Source: Dugong dugon
Lineage: Eukaryota > Chordata > Mammalia > Sirenia > Dugongidae
Assembly (NCBI GenBank): GCA_030035585.1
Contig: CM057475.1
Span: forward strand, 83,531,334 to 83,595,333
Direction: 5' to 3'
DNA length: 64,000 nucleotides
The notes beneath the pieces were generated by a model. That model saw only the letters and a list, made by a program, of their open reading frames with translations, searched no databases and was not told the DNA's origin. This document shows, one piece after another, positions 35,630 to 46,318 of the stretch. Made by a program: the position numbers and the translations under genes. The number at the start of each line of letters is the position of its first letter. The first letter of the stretch is position 1.

Positions 35630-36087
35630 CAGTCCTCCCTCTGTATCCAGGGGGATTGGTTCCAAGACCTGCTCTGATACCAAAATCCACAGACGCTCAA
35701 GTCCCTTATATAAAATGGTGTAGTATTTGCATATAACCTACACACATCCTCTGATATATTTTAAATCATCTCTGGATTACTTGTAATACGCAATACAGTG
35801 CAAAGGCTATATAAGTAGTTGTTATACTGTATTGTTTAGGGAATAATGACAAGATGCGAGGTGAACAATGCTCAAACAACAAGTACTGGAGACAGACTAT
35901 GTGACATGGTGGAAGGCTACTGCAGCGTATGCCTCCTTATCGCTTCATTCATGTGGATTCTGCGTAGTGCTCTGTGAGGTAGATTCACGTTTTGCTTTTG
36001 GGAATTTTTTTTTTTTTTTTTAATATTTTCAATCCGACATTGGTTGAATTTACGCATACGGAAACTTCCAATACGGAGGGCCAACTG
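35630..36087 (+). mobile_element. Tigger/MER2-type DNA transposon (non-autonomous) inside the LTR
   Basis: It begins CAGTCCTCCCTCTGTATCC and ends GGAGGGCCAACTG, imperfect terminal inverted repeats, with the TA target duplication at 35,628-35,629 and 36,088-36,089. The interior has the familiar 'cttatataaaatggtgtagtatttgcatataacc' stretch. There is no transposase frame. At 458 bases it is longer than the usual short MER2, so the exact family is uncertain. Confidence 0.8.
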
Positions 36088-36120
36088 TACTTCTGTGATA
36101 GCAGCACTAGATATCTAAGA

Positions 36121-36460
36121 CGGGGTAGCTGTCCTGGCCCTTTACTAGGCTGGGGTTGGGGGGCTGTCCTGACCCTTTACTAGTCTGGGGAGGTAGCTGT
36201 CCTGGCCCTTTACTAGGCTGGGGTTGGGGGCTGTCCTGACCCTTTACTAGTCTGGGGAGGGGGCTGTCCTGGCCCTCTACTAAGCTTTAGGGGCAGGGGC
36301 TGTCCTGATCCTTACTAGTCTAGGGGGCTGTCCTGGCCCTTTACTAGGCTGGGGTTGGGGGCTGTCTCGATTCTTTACTAGTCTGGTGGGGGGTATTGTC
36401 CTGGCCCTTTACTAGGCTGGGGAGGTACTGGCTCTTAACTAGGCTAGCAGGGGACTGTCC
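36121..36460. repeat. Minisatellite, right part after the LTR
   Basis: About eight imperfect units of 'ctgtcctggccctttactaggctgggg' with alternating forms (ggccc...aggct and gaccc...agtct), length about 30-38 bases each. It lies 1.2 kb upstream of the KNDC1 start codon. Confidence 0.85.
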
Positions 36461-37229
36461 TGGCCCCTTTGCCAACCAGTTTGGGGCAAGGTTGGCCCTG
36501 GATGCAAAGGACCTTTGCAGAGCAGTGAAGGAGTTAATCACGAGCCCGCAGAAAGCCCACATTGGGGAGTCCTGTTTTCTGGGTCTCTGTTGGAGATCCA
36601 GAGAGCTGACTGGCATGGGGGAGGGGACAGTGAGGCTGTAACTGTCGGCCCCCCACCCGACGTCCATAGGACCCCAGCTCAAGCGAGGGCTGAGGCAGAT
36701 CGCAGCAGCTCTGACTCTCCAGGGTGCGAGCCCCCTCGGACCCCCTGCCGGCGCATCCCATCCTCCACCTGACACAGCCAGAGCCACCGCAGAGGCCACC
36801 CCCAGCGGGGACTGCGGCAGCCCCGCCCCTTACCAGCGAGGGTGGGGTATGTGGATGAGATACGGTGGAGGGTCGATGATCCGCCTGGCGCCTCGACCCC
36901 TCCGTGTGCCGAGGTGGGGCGAAAACCCCGCGGCATCATGCGGGGCCTCTTTAGACACCCTGCCACACAGAATGGTCCCTCCCCACACACAGTCACCGGC
37001 AGCGCACAGGCCTCAGCTGCCGGTGCACCCCCCCAGAAAGGTGCCGACGTCCCAGAGGGACACTTCCTCTGGTGCGCAAAGTGCCAAGAACGTCCGCGGA
37101 GCACCCAGTCTTCCTCAAGCCCCTCCTCCCGCCAGGGACCACAGCTCTCTGCCAGTGTCTGCCTTCCCTCATCCCGAGTTCTGTCCCCAGGTGGCCGCTG
37201 TCCCCCTCCACCCCGTCGGACACAGGCAG

Positions 37230-37790
37230 CGCACCCCTCCCCCTTGGGCGACACTGCGGCAGGCGGCGGGGGAGGTAGGCGCGCAAGGGGCCTTAGGGGA
37301 GCCGCAGGGGGGCGGGCCCAGCAGACAGCGGAGGGGGTGCTCAGAGACGGGCGGCCAGCGGGGGGCGGGTGCGGTGACCGGCAGACAGCCGGGGGGGGGG
37401 GGCGGGGGCCCGCGGTGCGTGCGGCGGCGGCGGCGGCACGTTGCCATGGCGGCTGGGCGCGCGTAGCCGCCCGGAGCAGGAGCCGGAGCCTAGCGAGCCG
37501 GCGTTGCAGAGGCGGCGGCCGAGCAGGCGGGAGGGGCTGCGGGAGGCAACGACCTCGGCCCGGCAGAACGCGGACCGAGGGCGCCCTGATCCCCGAACCC
37601 CCAGCCCGGCGCCTGCGGCAGCCACGGCGCTCGGCCCCACGCACAGGATGCAGGCCTTGGAGCCGGCCACGGCGGGCTTCTATGAGGAGGACGGCAGAGA
37701 CCTGGACTTCTACGACTTCGAACCGCTCCCCACTCTGCCGGAGGACGAGGTGAGCCCCCAGCCCGCGGTGGGGCTCTTACCTTGCCAGGG
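37230..37790 (+). promoter_or_regulatory. KNDC1: CpG island and probable promoter of KNDC1
   Basis: Very dense CG dinucleotides and GC boxes surround the first coding exon, with a G8 run at about 37,391 and a CGG-repeat run (gcggcggcggcggc) at about 37,422-37,435. There is no TATA box. The 5' UTR must lie between roughly 37,430 and 37,647, but the start site cannot be fixed from sequence alone. Confidence 0.7.
37648..37749 (+). CDS. KNDC1: KNDC1 coding exon 1
   Basis: ATG at 37,648 (context cacaggATGc), 34 codons, donor GT at 37,750. It begins MQALEPATAGFYEEDGRDLD and is very acidic. The start is chosen because it matches the known N-terminus of KNDC1 and the frame joins exon 2 in phase 0. 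KNDC1 (v-KIND, very-KIND) is a brain-enriched Ras exchange factor with two KIND domains. It binds MAP2 and limits dendrite branching. Confidence 0.95.
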
Positions 37791-38980
37791 AGAGCCCCCG
37801 AGCGGATTATGGAGGGGTGGGGGTGTTCCTCTTCCCCAGGCCCTTTGCCCTCTATCTGCCGCGCAGTGAGGGGGAGTCCCATATCTGTTCTCACACCCAC
37901 CCCCACCTTTGGGCCTGTTCCGTTTTCCCGTGAAATCACAGGACCCTTGGAATGCTGCAGGGACAGAGTGGGTGAACTGCATTTCCAGAAGTTGGGCCCC
38001 CAGGGCGGTGGGCTCCTAATGATGAATGTGGGTGCCAGGACGTGGAGACGGTGTCTTGGAGGACAGTGACATTGGGGTCAGTGTTTACTGCCCCCTGTGT
38101 AGCAAACTGGGGGGCCAACAGGAGGCACAGGGCAACAGCAGAATGGTGGGGCGCCATTCAGGAACTGGGTGCTGGGGGACAGAACTGCCCAGGGCCGGGG
38201 CTGCTTCCTGCTGAGGGGTGGGGGACACCGGGCCTTCCCCCAGGAGGCCTGCACTCAGAGGCAGCCCGCGGGCCTGGAACAGCCCAGAGGGCTCCAGCTT
38301 CCTCCGTCATACTGGGCACTTGTCCAGTCCCTGGGCCAAGTGCCCACAGTCCAGCATGTGTGACTGTGGCAGAGCCTGTTCCCACTGGGCCTGAGTCTGT
38401 CCTGTAGCCGGCTCCAGTGTCCCCAAAATGCCCCACAGACCATGGGCTGGGGTCAAATTAATAAACTTATGGTCCGTGAGCAGGCCGGAGGGGCTGTGGG
38501 AGGGAGCGACCGATGAGCAGGGGACCCGAGAAGACCCAGCAGTCACACAGGCCGTGGGGCCTGTGTTCAAGGGCCTGCCTAGCCCCCACAGCAAATGCCC
38601 CATCCCCAGAGCCCAGCTGACTGTGGGGAGGGCCGGAATCCTGAGGCTGTGAATGGGCCTTGCAAAGCTTCCTCTTGAAATGGCCCTCGGTCAGTGAAGA
38701 CCCTCCCAATGCTGGTCAGACCAGGCAGAGGCCTGGGGAGAGGGGCCAGCTGGTTCCTGGCCCAGCAAATCCCAGGGCTGAGTGCCCCCCACCCACGCCG
38801 CTCCTAGCCCCACACTCCTCTAAGAGACAGCTCCTAAGGGTCCCAGGGTTTCATGCTACAAAAGCTTAATTTTTCTGGGTACAGAGCTGGAACCTGTTTG
38901 GTGAGCCTGCCGTCCTCCACCCAGCCTGATGCCAGGCAGGGGGAAGTCGGTGCTGCCCCCGCCCCCACGGTGGCCTGATT
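37791..38980. other. KNDC1 intron 1, first part, no feature seen
   Basis: GC-rich unique-looking intron sequence with a single AATTAATAAA near 38,456. Overlapping open frames on both strands are composition artefacts. Confidence 0.5.
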
Positions 38981-38986
38981 TGCCAT

Positions 38987-39059
38987 GAGGGAGGAGAGGC
39001 GAAGGTTTGGCGTGAAGTAGGAGAGGCGAAGGTTTGGCGTGAGGGAGGAGAGGCGAAGG
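38987..39059. repeat. 27-bp tandem repeat, about 2.7 copies
   Basis: Units gagggaggagaggcgaagg + tttggcgt at 38,987, 39,014 and 39,041 (the last partial). The second unit has two substitutions. Confidence 0.85.
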
Positions 39060-39480
39060 AACAAGCAGAACTTTGGTTGCCTCCAGGTTTTGATGGAGAG
39101 GGGAGGGTGAACCCAGCCCACAGCCTTCAAAACCTCCCCTAGACGGTCGGTTTCACTTTACCTGTTAGCTGATTCCTTCATACCCTGCTCCCAAGGTGCA
39201 GATGAGACCCTGGTGTTCACAGAACTGCTCTGCACAGTGGCCCTGGGCTTGAGGCCCCTCTGTGCCCAACATAGGGGTTCCATGGCTGGTGACCATGTAT
39301 ATGGCAGGCCAGTGCCAGGACTTGAACCCAAGCCCATCTGACCCAGAGCCTGTGGCCCACCCTGCCACCATTCCCGGATGCCCTCTGTTGGTGGGAATGT
39401 TCCCTGCAGCTGCCCAGTGAGGGGCAAGTCCTCCATCCCCTGGGACTATAGCCAGTGCCCCAGGGAACTGTGACTCCACC

Positions 39481-39672
39481 GTTTGAGTAGTGCCGGTGCG
39501 TAAGTTCAGGGGGCCTCACCCCATCCTGTTTGAGTAGCACCGGTGCGTAAGTTCAGGGGGCCTCACCCCATCCTGTTTGAGTAGCACTGGTGCGTAAGTT
39601 CAGGGGGCCTCACCCCATCCTGTTTGAGTAGCACCGGTGCGTAAGTTCAGGGGGCCTCACCCCCATCCTGTG
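39481..39672. repeat. 47-bp minisatellite, 4 copies
   Basis: Units start GTTTGAGTAG at 39,481, 39,528, 39,575 and 39,622, spaced exactly 47 bases. They are nearly identical, differing at the 'tgcc/cacc/cact' site after GTAG. Each unit holds 'ggtgcgtaagttc', a 5' splice-site-like word, and 'cctcacccc'. It lies in KNDC1 intron 1. The low divergence implies recent expansion. Confidence 0.95.
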
Positions 39673-40109
39673 CCCCCTCTGGAGACGGCACGTCCATCCT
39701 CCTGTGCTCCATGCACAAGGGTCCATGTATCTTAGAACACCTGCAGCTAGAGACCTCGACTTGCTGGACGAACTCCGCTTCGGATCTAACTTCAGGGCCG
39801 CTTGCCTCTGGGCCTGACACATCATGAGGAGTCAGTTTGCACCAGAAAGGCCGCCCTGTGTAAGGTGAGGCGAGAGAGGGGGCTGCAGTGCCACCCCAGT
39901 GGTCAGTGCTGAGGAACTCCCCCCACCCAGACAGCCAGGACAGCCGAGGTCAAAGGGCAGCTCCTGGAATGGATGGAGGGCGCCAGACCAGGACACGGAG
40001 AAACCGCCCAAGACAGAAGAATGCGCTGGAACAGCGTTCTGTGGTGAAGTGAGGCCAAGAAACAGACCCCTCGGACCCTGCGAGACCCCTGGAGTGCCCT
40101 CCCTCACCG

Positions 40110-40425
40110 TGTCCCCAGAGAAAACCCAGATCACCAGTGAACATATGAGATGTTTCACCCCATTATAATCGGGGGGATGCAGGGTGCACCCACGGTGAGC
40201 ACCATGGCACCACCAACAGGCTGGTAAGAATGAGCAGGCTGGACAAGGCCTGTGCTGGCACACACTGAGCAGTGGCCACCCTTGCTTGCTGATGCTGGGA
40301 GTGTAAGCTGGAACAGCCTCTGGGAAAACAGCTTGGCATCATACAGCAAAGTCGAAGGTGCCCCCATTCCATGTTCCAGCAGTCTCCCTTCTGGGCTCAC
40401 ACCCCAGAGACACTTGTGCACGGGT
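40110..40425 (+). mobile_element. Ancient L1-type 3' fragment
   Basis: The region reads like an eroded L1 ORF2 end: 'gctgggagtgtaagctggaacagcctctgg', 'gaaaacagcttggcatcatac', 'cattccatgttccagcagtctcccttctgg', 'cacttgtgcacggg'. It is heavily diverged and GC-enriched. It could be a HAL1-type relative. Confidence 0.55.
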
Positions 40426-42779
40426 GGACGACCTGCATGAGGAAGCTCTAGCAGCCCCCTGGAGACCCCCCGGTTGTCCCCTTGCCCGGTTCCCAGCCAC
40501 CTGAAGCAGTGTCACTAGGACTGAAGTGCCCAGTGGAGAAGAGATGGTTCTGCTGGGCTCTGGACGAAGCGGGCTTTCTTGAAGAGGTGCCCGGGCCTTG
40601 GATTCACGCGGGACTTCAGCCTCCATTACGGGATGTGGAACCAGGGCTGGACAGCGTAATCAGGGTGGAGGGCAGATCAGGCAGCACCAGGCAGCTGTGG
40701 TCAGTGGAATCAACCTTGCCGTTGCCCTGTTGGGGGCCAGGGGCAGCACTGGCCTGCAGGGGGTCTCGAGGAGGGCAGTTTGAGAGAACGACACAACAGT
40801 CAGGGAATGCTCCATCCCCGGCTCCCCAGGCCAGCTGTGCTCTATTAAGCCCACGTTGGGGTGGGCAGCCCTGCACCTTCTGCAGGCCAGGCACTAGTCC
40901 CGGCAGGTTGAAGGTGAGTAGGATCCTATCCCTGTCCTAGAGGAGCACGCAGCCCCTCCCCCGGGGGGCATCCTATGGAGAAGTGGATATTCCCACTGTG
41001 CCCGACAGGGGTATGTACAAGTCCTTACAGACGGGAGCTGGGGTGGGGTGGGGCGCCTGGAGAGTCAGGAGAGCTTTGTGGGGTCGGGGGGCAATGTTTA
41101 AACCTCACTTACAAAATGAGTTGAAGGGGGATGAGCACATTGGGGGCCAGCAGGCAAACCTCCAACAGAGCACCTGGCCGAGCCCCCAGGCCTGAGGGGT
41201 CTGACAGCATGGAGGCGGTCTCAGCAGCTGCTCTCAGTGGTGGCTCAGCTTCTGTGTTGGCAGGACTCAGCATGTTCCAAGGTTGCACAACAGTAGCTGC
41301 TTGTAAGCGAGTACATTTGAGAGTGCAGAGTGACCCCTGGCTCCCCAGGGGACCCCGTTCACTGTCTGAGGGAAGGGGCTTTGTGGATGCAGAGACGCCT
41401 CACTGGGGTCGCTTGGCCAGAACCACATGATGGTCCTCAGGCGGGAAGCCTGCCCTGCCTTCTGCCCCCACCCTGGGAACAGCCGGCCCCAAAGGGTCAC
41501 ATATGCCAGACTCCACACACTCCCCTCCTCTCTGGGCTGGGGGAGGGGGCGGAGATGGGGGTCAAGTTTGTGCGCACGATTGCAAGGCCAGTGCTTCTGC
41601 CCGTCCTGGCAGGGAACGTGACTGAGGTGGTCCCCACCTAGACCTACACCTCAGCCGCCACTGCAGCAGCCCCTCACTGGGGACTCGAGGGCTGGGTGGG
41701 GGCACGCGGTGCTGGGCTGGATGGAGCAGGGCCTCTGTGCCTGGCAAGGACCCGGGTCTGTGTCCAGCGATGGAGCCTCTGAAGGATGTGGCCCTGACGA
41801 GGTCAGTGTCTGGCAGGAGCAGGGCAGAAGGGTGAGAAGCGTAATGTCGCTGGCCCTGCGGGCCCTCGTGTGTCCTGGGCATGTGGGCATCTCAGAGGCA
41901 GAGCCAGCTGGGTGTGTCTGCTCTCCAAGGTCTGCCTTGCCTGGCAAGCCACCTCAAAGCCGTATGGCTGTGTGCGTTTCATCCAGCGTTAAGCTGTCTC
42001 TCCCCGTGGATTGTACCTACTGGGCAGCCAGGCTCAGTCAAACAGGTCCTGAGCTGGACCCTTTGGAGGTGACCAGATATGGGAGCCAGGGACTCTGCTC
42101 AGGGTGCCCATGGGGCCTGTCCACCGTGTGGCCGTGGGGTGGGGTGTGTCAGCTGGGACCGTGGTGGCCATGTGGGCTTGAACTATTTCTTCCTGGCCTC
42201 CTCCTCTCCCTGGTCTGTGGCCCTTAAGCCAAGGCTCGTCTGACATTCCCGCCTGCAGAGGAGCCTCGCCATGGAGAGCAGGGAAGATGAGAGTCCTGCC
42301 TGGGCCAAGCTCGGACCCGGAGAGTGAGGCCCCTAGGCCACGGTTTGTCAGAGGAGCCGCAGCCTTCCTCAGCTCCTTTCTGGAACTTGTGTGAGCTGAA
42401 CCTGCTTTCCTGCTACCAGACCCCGGGACTCAAGGGCATCTGGATGGTCCTGTCTCTGAGCGGAGCACCGCCCCACATGGAAATTCACCGTGTGCCTTCA
42501 AGCAGAGAACCCCCAGGACTTCCCAGTCTCAACACTGAGACCCCACCGCCATGTGCAAGCAGGCATGGGGGGCCCGCAGGTCCTAAGCTTTTCTGAGGGG
42601 GATGGAGGGTTCCCTTCACCGGAACATTTTCTTGCTACCTGGGGGTGGGCATGTCCACTGCCCTGAGCAGGAGGTGGTGCTGTGGGTGTGAGAGGCCCCT
42701 GGGCCGTTTCTGGCCTGGCTGCTTCCATTGGCTGCATATCCTTGTCAACAGCTGCTCAGGCAGGCAGGCTTTGGAGGTA
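40426..42779. other. KNDC1 intron 1, middle part, no feature seen
   Basis: GC-rich, unique-looking. Open frames up to 172 codons occur on both strands without domain or splice support. Confidence 0.5.
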
Positions 42780-42850
42780 TGGGCCAGGGCCAGCGGGTGT
42801 GGGCCGGGGCCAGTGGGTGTCGTCCAGAGCCAGCAGGTGTGGGCTGGTCG
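42780..42850. repeat. Short tandem repeat, about 22-bp unit, 3 copies
   Basis: Units of the type 'gggccrgggccagygggtgt' begin near 42,781, 42,803 and 42,825 with several substitutions. Confidence 0.65.
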
Positions 42851-42969
42851 CTGGCAGGAGACGCTTGCACGGGGCTGGTTTAGATGCATTCCTGCGCTGG
42901 CTTCATTTCTCCGAAACAACACTCACCTACAGGGTTTTCGGGGTTATTATGTCGCTTAAAACTATGCCT

Positions 42970-43036
42970 CTGTGTGCGTGTGTGTGCAGAGTGCACGTGT
43001 GTGTGTTGCGTGTATGTGTGTGCATGTGTGCACAGA
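42970..43036. repeat. TG-rich simple repeat
   Basis: Imperfect GTGTGTG/GTGCACG tract in KNDC1 intron 1. Confidence 0.8.
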
Positions 43037-43968
43037 GCCAAGGCCCCCTCTACTAGGCCCCATAGCATCCCTGGGGGGAACGGGGCCCTTTCTGGAGTCC
43101 TGAAAAGCCCTGGGGATGGCAGAAGGCCCCGGGTTTGACCCAAATGAGAAAGACATTTTATTAGGAGCCTCGGAACCCAGCAGGGAGATTCAGAGCTCAG
43201 TCCTGGGTGTGGCACCCCCGGCCACCCCAGTCTAATTGTATGGGCTTTTTGGTTCTGGCTCTCATTAGAACATGCCTAGCCCACCTCCCTCACAGCACAG
43301 TTCTGGATCCGGCTCCAGGCTCGCAGCTCTCAGGGCCTGAAGCCCTTCAGCCTGGAGCCCTGTGGAAGCTCCTTAAACCAGTCTCCAACAAGCTGCCCTG
43401 TCTGTATCCATCCTCAGCCTCCTCCCCGCACCCCACTCCCCCATACGGAAAGAGCTGGAAGGGCCCGGGCCAGTGGTATCAGCCGGCCCGCTCCCTGGGC
43501 TCAGAGAAGGAAACCAGGGGTGAGAGGTGCAGGGGTCACATGAGGAGGCAGGCGGGGGGCAGGGCAGACCCAAGCCCTGAACCCCAGAAGCTTGGCCAAG
43601 ATGCACACTGGGGAGCACCCCAGGTTCTATCTGTGTGTTTGTTTCTTTGGTTTAAGCCCTTTGCCCTATACCAACTGTGGAGGGGATCCCTCGCAACCCA
43701 GCAGCAGGGGCATTCAGGGATGGAGGTGGGGACACCTTTTAGGATCTGACAGCTAGGCTGCTCTTGAAGAACAGTCCTCTGTTGGGTAGAGGGGGGGCCA
43801 GTCAGGAGGCAGAACTGGAGGGGAGGGGGAGCTCTGCCTCTCTCCCTCACCACCCCTCACTCTCATCCCTACACCCCCTTCCCCTACCCCTTCGCCTGAC
43901 TCATCCTGGCGCTCCCAGGAAGCCCGACTCCCCTGTAATTCCCATCACCTCCTGTAGGTGGGGACAGT

Positions 43969-43972
<4 letters not shown>

Positions 43973-44013
<41 letters not shown>

Positions 44014-44360
44014 GAGGGGGCGTGTCCATGTGTGCGGCACGAGCGCGCACACACAGACACGGGACAGTGAACCGTAGACCAGAGGAGGGAGGGCCTTGTG
44101 GTCCAAAGTGTCTGATGTGTGTGAATGTGTGTGTTTGAGCGTGTATGTGTGTGAGTAGGTGGGCGTATGTGTGTGACTGTGCATGGGTACAAAAGTGAGA
44201 GTATAGTGTGGTTGTGTGAGCATACATGCGTGTGTGTTTATGTGTGTGTGTGTTGTTTGCATGTGGGAGAGTGTCGTCATATGTGAGCGTGAGTAAGTAT
44301 ATGGGCATAGGAGTGTGTGATTGGGCTTGTGTGATGGTGTGTGCACATGTGCGAGTGTGG
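43973..44360. repeat. GT microsatellite and TG-rich tail
   Basis: An almost pure (GT)n run of about 40 bases (43,973-44,012) is followed by imperfect TG-rich sequence to about 44,360. It lies about 510-900 bases upstream of KNDC1 exon 2. Confidence 0.95.
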
Positions 44361-44871
44361 GTGTTGGTGGCAATGATCATGATCACAGCTTAGATTCTGG
44401 AGCGTGAGCACAGGGTGAGGGAGGCCTGGGCGTCCAGCTGTGTACCCTGACTTAGCGTCACCTTGAAATTCCGAGAGCTAGGGTCCAAGCAGCTCAGTGC
44501 ACTGTCCCATGGCACCCAATTTTGTCATATGATTACTCTGTGCACAGCTGTGTCCTTGCAGGTGGGGACTCCACTCCAGAGACCCCTCACCTGTTCACCT
44601 GCCCACACCCTCAGGGTGCTGAGCTGCAGGGAACCTGTGGGGGCCGGGCTGTCCACGTGCTGGTGGACTGGGCTGGGTCTGCGGGCCCCAGGAGCGGACG
44701 CCTGTCCGGCGGTGCTGACACCCAGGGAATAGCGAGGTTACTTTTCGGTAAAGTAAGTGCCTAAAGCCATGTTGCGGCACACAAGAGCCATGTTTCCGGG
44801 AAGGGTTGGCCTCCGTCGTCCGGCTGTGGCGACCCCCTCCCAGCCCGTCCCGGCCCCGCCTGTCTTGGCAG

Positions 44872-45070
44872 GAGAACGTGTCCCTGGCCGACATCCTCTC
44901 CCTGCGGGACAGCGGCCTCCGCGAGCAGGAGGCCTGGGCTGTGTGCCTGGAGTGCTGCCTGTCCATGCGGAGCGTTGCCCACTCGGCCATCTTCCAGACA
45001 CTCTGCATCACGCCCGACACGCTGGCCTTCAACACGAGCGGGAACGTGTGCTTCATGGAGCAGCTCAGCG
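44872..45070 (+). CDS. KNDC1: KNDC1 coding exon 2 (KIND1)
   Basis: Acceptor AG 44,870-44,871, donor GT 45,071-45,072; 199 bases, phase 0 in, one base carried over. It encodes ENVSLADILSLRDSGLREQE and onward to CFMEQLS, residues 35-100. This is the N-terminal half of the first KIND domain, which is related to the C-lobe of protein kinases but lacks catalytic residues. The phrase LAFNTSGNVCF corresponds to the kinase region near the catalytic-loop strands. Confidence 0.95.
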
Positions 45071-45074
45071 GTGA

Positions 45075-45150
45075 GCAGGGGTGGGGAGCGGGGCGGGGGG
45101 CGCTGGGGAGCGGGGCGGGGGGCGTCGGGGGGCGGGGCGGGGGAGCTGAG
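45075..45150 (+). repeat. G-rich imperfect repeat just after the exon 2 donor
   Basis: Repeats of gggagcggggcggggggcgc with many runs of four or more G on the + (transcript) strand, starting about 5 bases into intron 2. The sequence pattern can form a G-quadruplex in RNA. Confidence 0.8.
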
Positions 45151-45626
45151 GGGTGGATGGAGGGGTAGGGCCGAAGGAGGAGCTTGGTGCCCAGGGCCCC
45201 GGTAGGGCAGAGAGCGGGCAGCCACCCTGGTAGGAGGTGCAGTTACGGGGTGGCCAGCGCTCCCCGTGTGCCTCCCCCCATTCCGGGGTCAACCTGAGCT
45301 GGAAGGGGTCTGGCTTTTCCCTAACTGGATGACCTTAATTTTCCTCCTCTTGGAAGCCAGACCCAATCCTTTCCTTTCTTCCTTGCTTGTGGAGTCAGTT
45401 TCTCACATTTCTGGGGAATGAGGGATCTCCGTTTCTGACCGCTGTCCCCTCTGACGCTGAGACCATCCTCAGCGCGGCCAGCACAGTCAAGGGGGGCAGG
45501 GGGAGGCGACGGGGCAGTGTGTCAGCTCCCCTTCCCGGCCTTGGTGGGCTCCCAGAGGAGCGTTCCAGCGGGTTATGCGGGTGCTCTGTGCATTACAATC
45601 ACAGCGTCTCTCTTTCCTTCCCCAAG

Positions 45627-45685
45627 ATGACCCTGAGGGCGCTTTTGTTCCCCCGGAGTTTGATGTGACTGGGAACACCTTTGAG
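45627..45685 (+). CDS. KNDC1: KNDC1 coding exon 3 (KIND1)
   Basis: Acceptor AG 45,625-45,626, donor GT 45,686-45,687; 59 bases. With the base from exon 2 it encodes DDPEGAFVPPEFDVTGNTFE. The PPEF phrase corresponds to the APE-type segment of kinases, and the DFG-type metal site is absent, as usual in KIND domains. It leaves in phase 0. Confidence 0.93.
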
Positions 45686-45699
45686 GTGAGTGCTGGCAG

Positions 45700-46318
45700 G
45701 TGGGGAGACGCCAAGCTCGTTTCTTCCACACCTGTACAGCACCTGTACCATACCTGCACCGTACCGATACCTGATGCTGGCCTCTATGCTGTGAACAGTG
45801 CATGTCACCCCAGGCACTGCCCGGCTCCCCCCTTTCCGATTGGGGAGGGGGCATTTTCAGTAGCGGGGCTGCCTTTGGGGCACACCCACCCTTGCCAGCA
45901 GCAGATCGTCTAAACGTGTTGGTATGACAGCTCAGTGTTTGTGAAGAGGTGACTTTCAACTCGTGCTTGTCATTATAATTTCACAGGATGTTTTCTGGAG
46001 TGCCCACTTACTCTATTTAACGTATTGAAAGTGCCTCAGATTACTGGTGGTGACTGGCACTGAGTCACAGCATCCTCTGACACAGGATTTACACACCTGC
46101 CAGTGCAGTGGTGGGCGCCTCTCCCGGCCCAGGTGGTGTGGCCCCCTCCTCCATTCATCAGTGATGTGGACGAGGAGCCCCCTTTGATGAGAGGCCCATT
46201 TTTCTATTGGGTTGTGGTGCTTTTCTTGCCTGTTGTAGGAGTTCTTCAGGTGCTTTTGTCCATTTTGTTCTGCAAATGCATCTCCACTTTGTAATTTGTC
46301 TTTTCATTTTCTTCAAGG
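45700..46318. other. KNDC1 intron 3, first part, no feature seen
   Basis: A mixture of GC-rich and AT-rich sequence with a repeated 'acctgtac/acctgcac' patch near 45,730-45,770. No element recognised. Confidence 0.45.

Larger units (their letters stand above)
34967..36121 (+). repeat. MaLR LTR, sense, carrying a SINE and a Tigger-type transposon
   Basis: It starts TGTTATGAATTGAATTGTGTCC and ends 'gcagcactagatatctaagac'. Removing the AfroSINE (35,107-35,269) and the DNA transposon (35,630-36,087) leaves a typical solo LTR of about 520 bases. It carries a 'gaataaatttctctgtgtt' poly(A)-signal region near 35,590. The flanking G-rich 5-mers (ggggg/ggggt) are compatible with a target duplication. 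Confidence 0.8.

Noticed and set aside
36679-37644. Antisense open frame of 321 codons over the KNDC1 CpG island
   Set aside because: High GC content lengthens open frames on both strands. The protein is Arg/Pro/Ala-rich without a domain, and the real KNDC1 exon lies immediately downstream on the + strand.
39481-39672. Regularly spaced repeats suggesting a CRISPR array
   Set aside because: The whole 47-base unit is repeated with no unique spacers, and the context is a vertebrate intron. It is a minisatellite.
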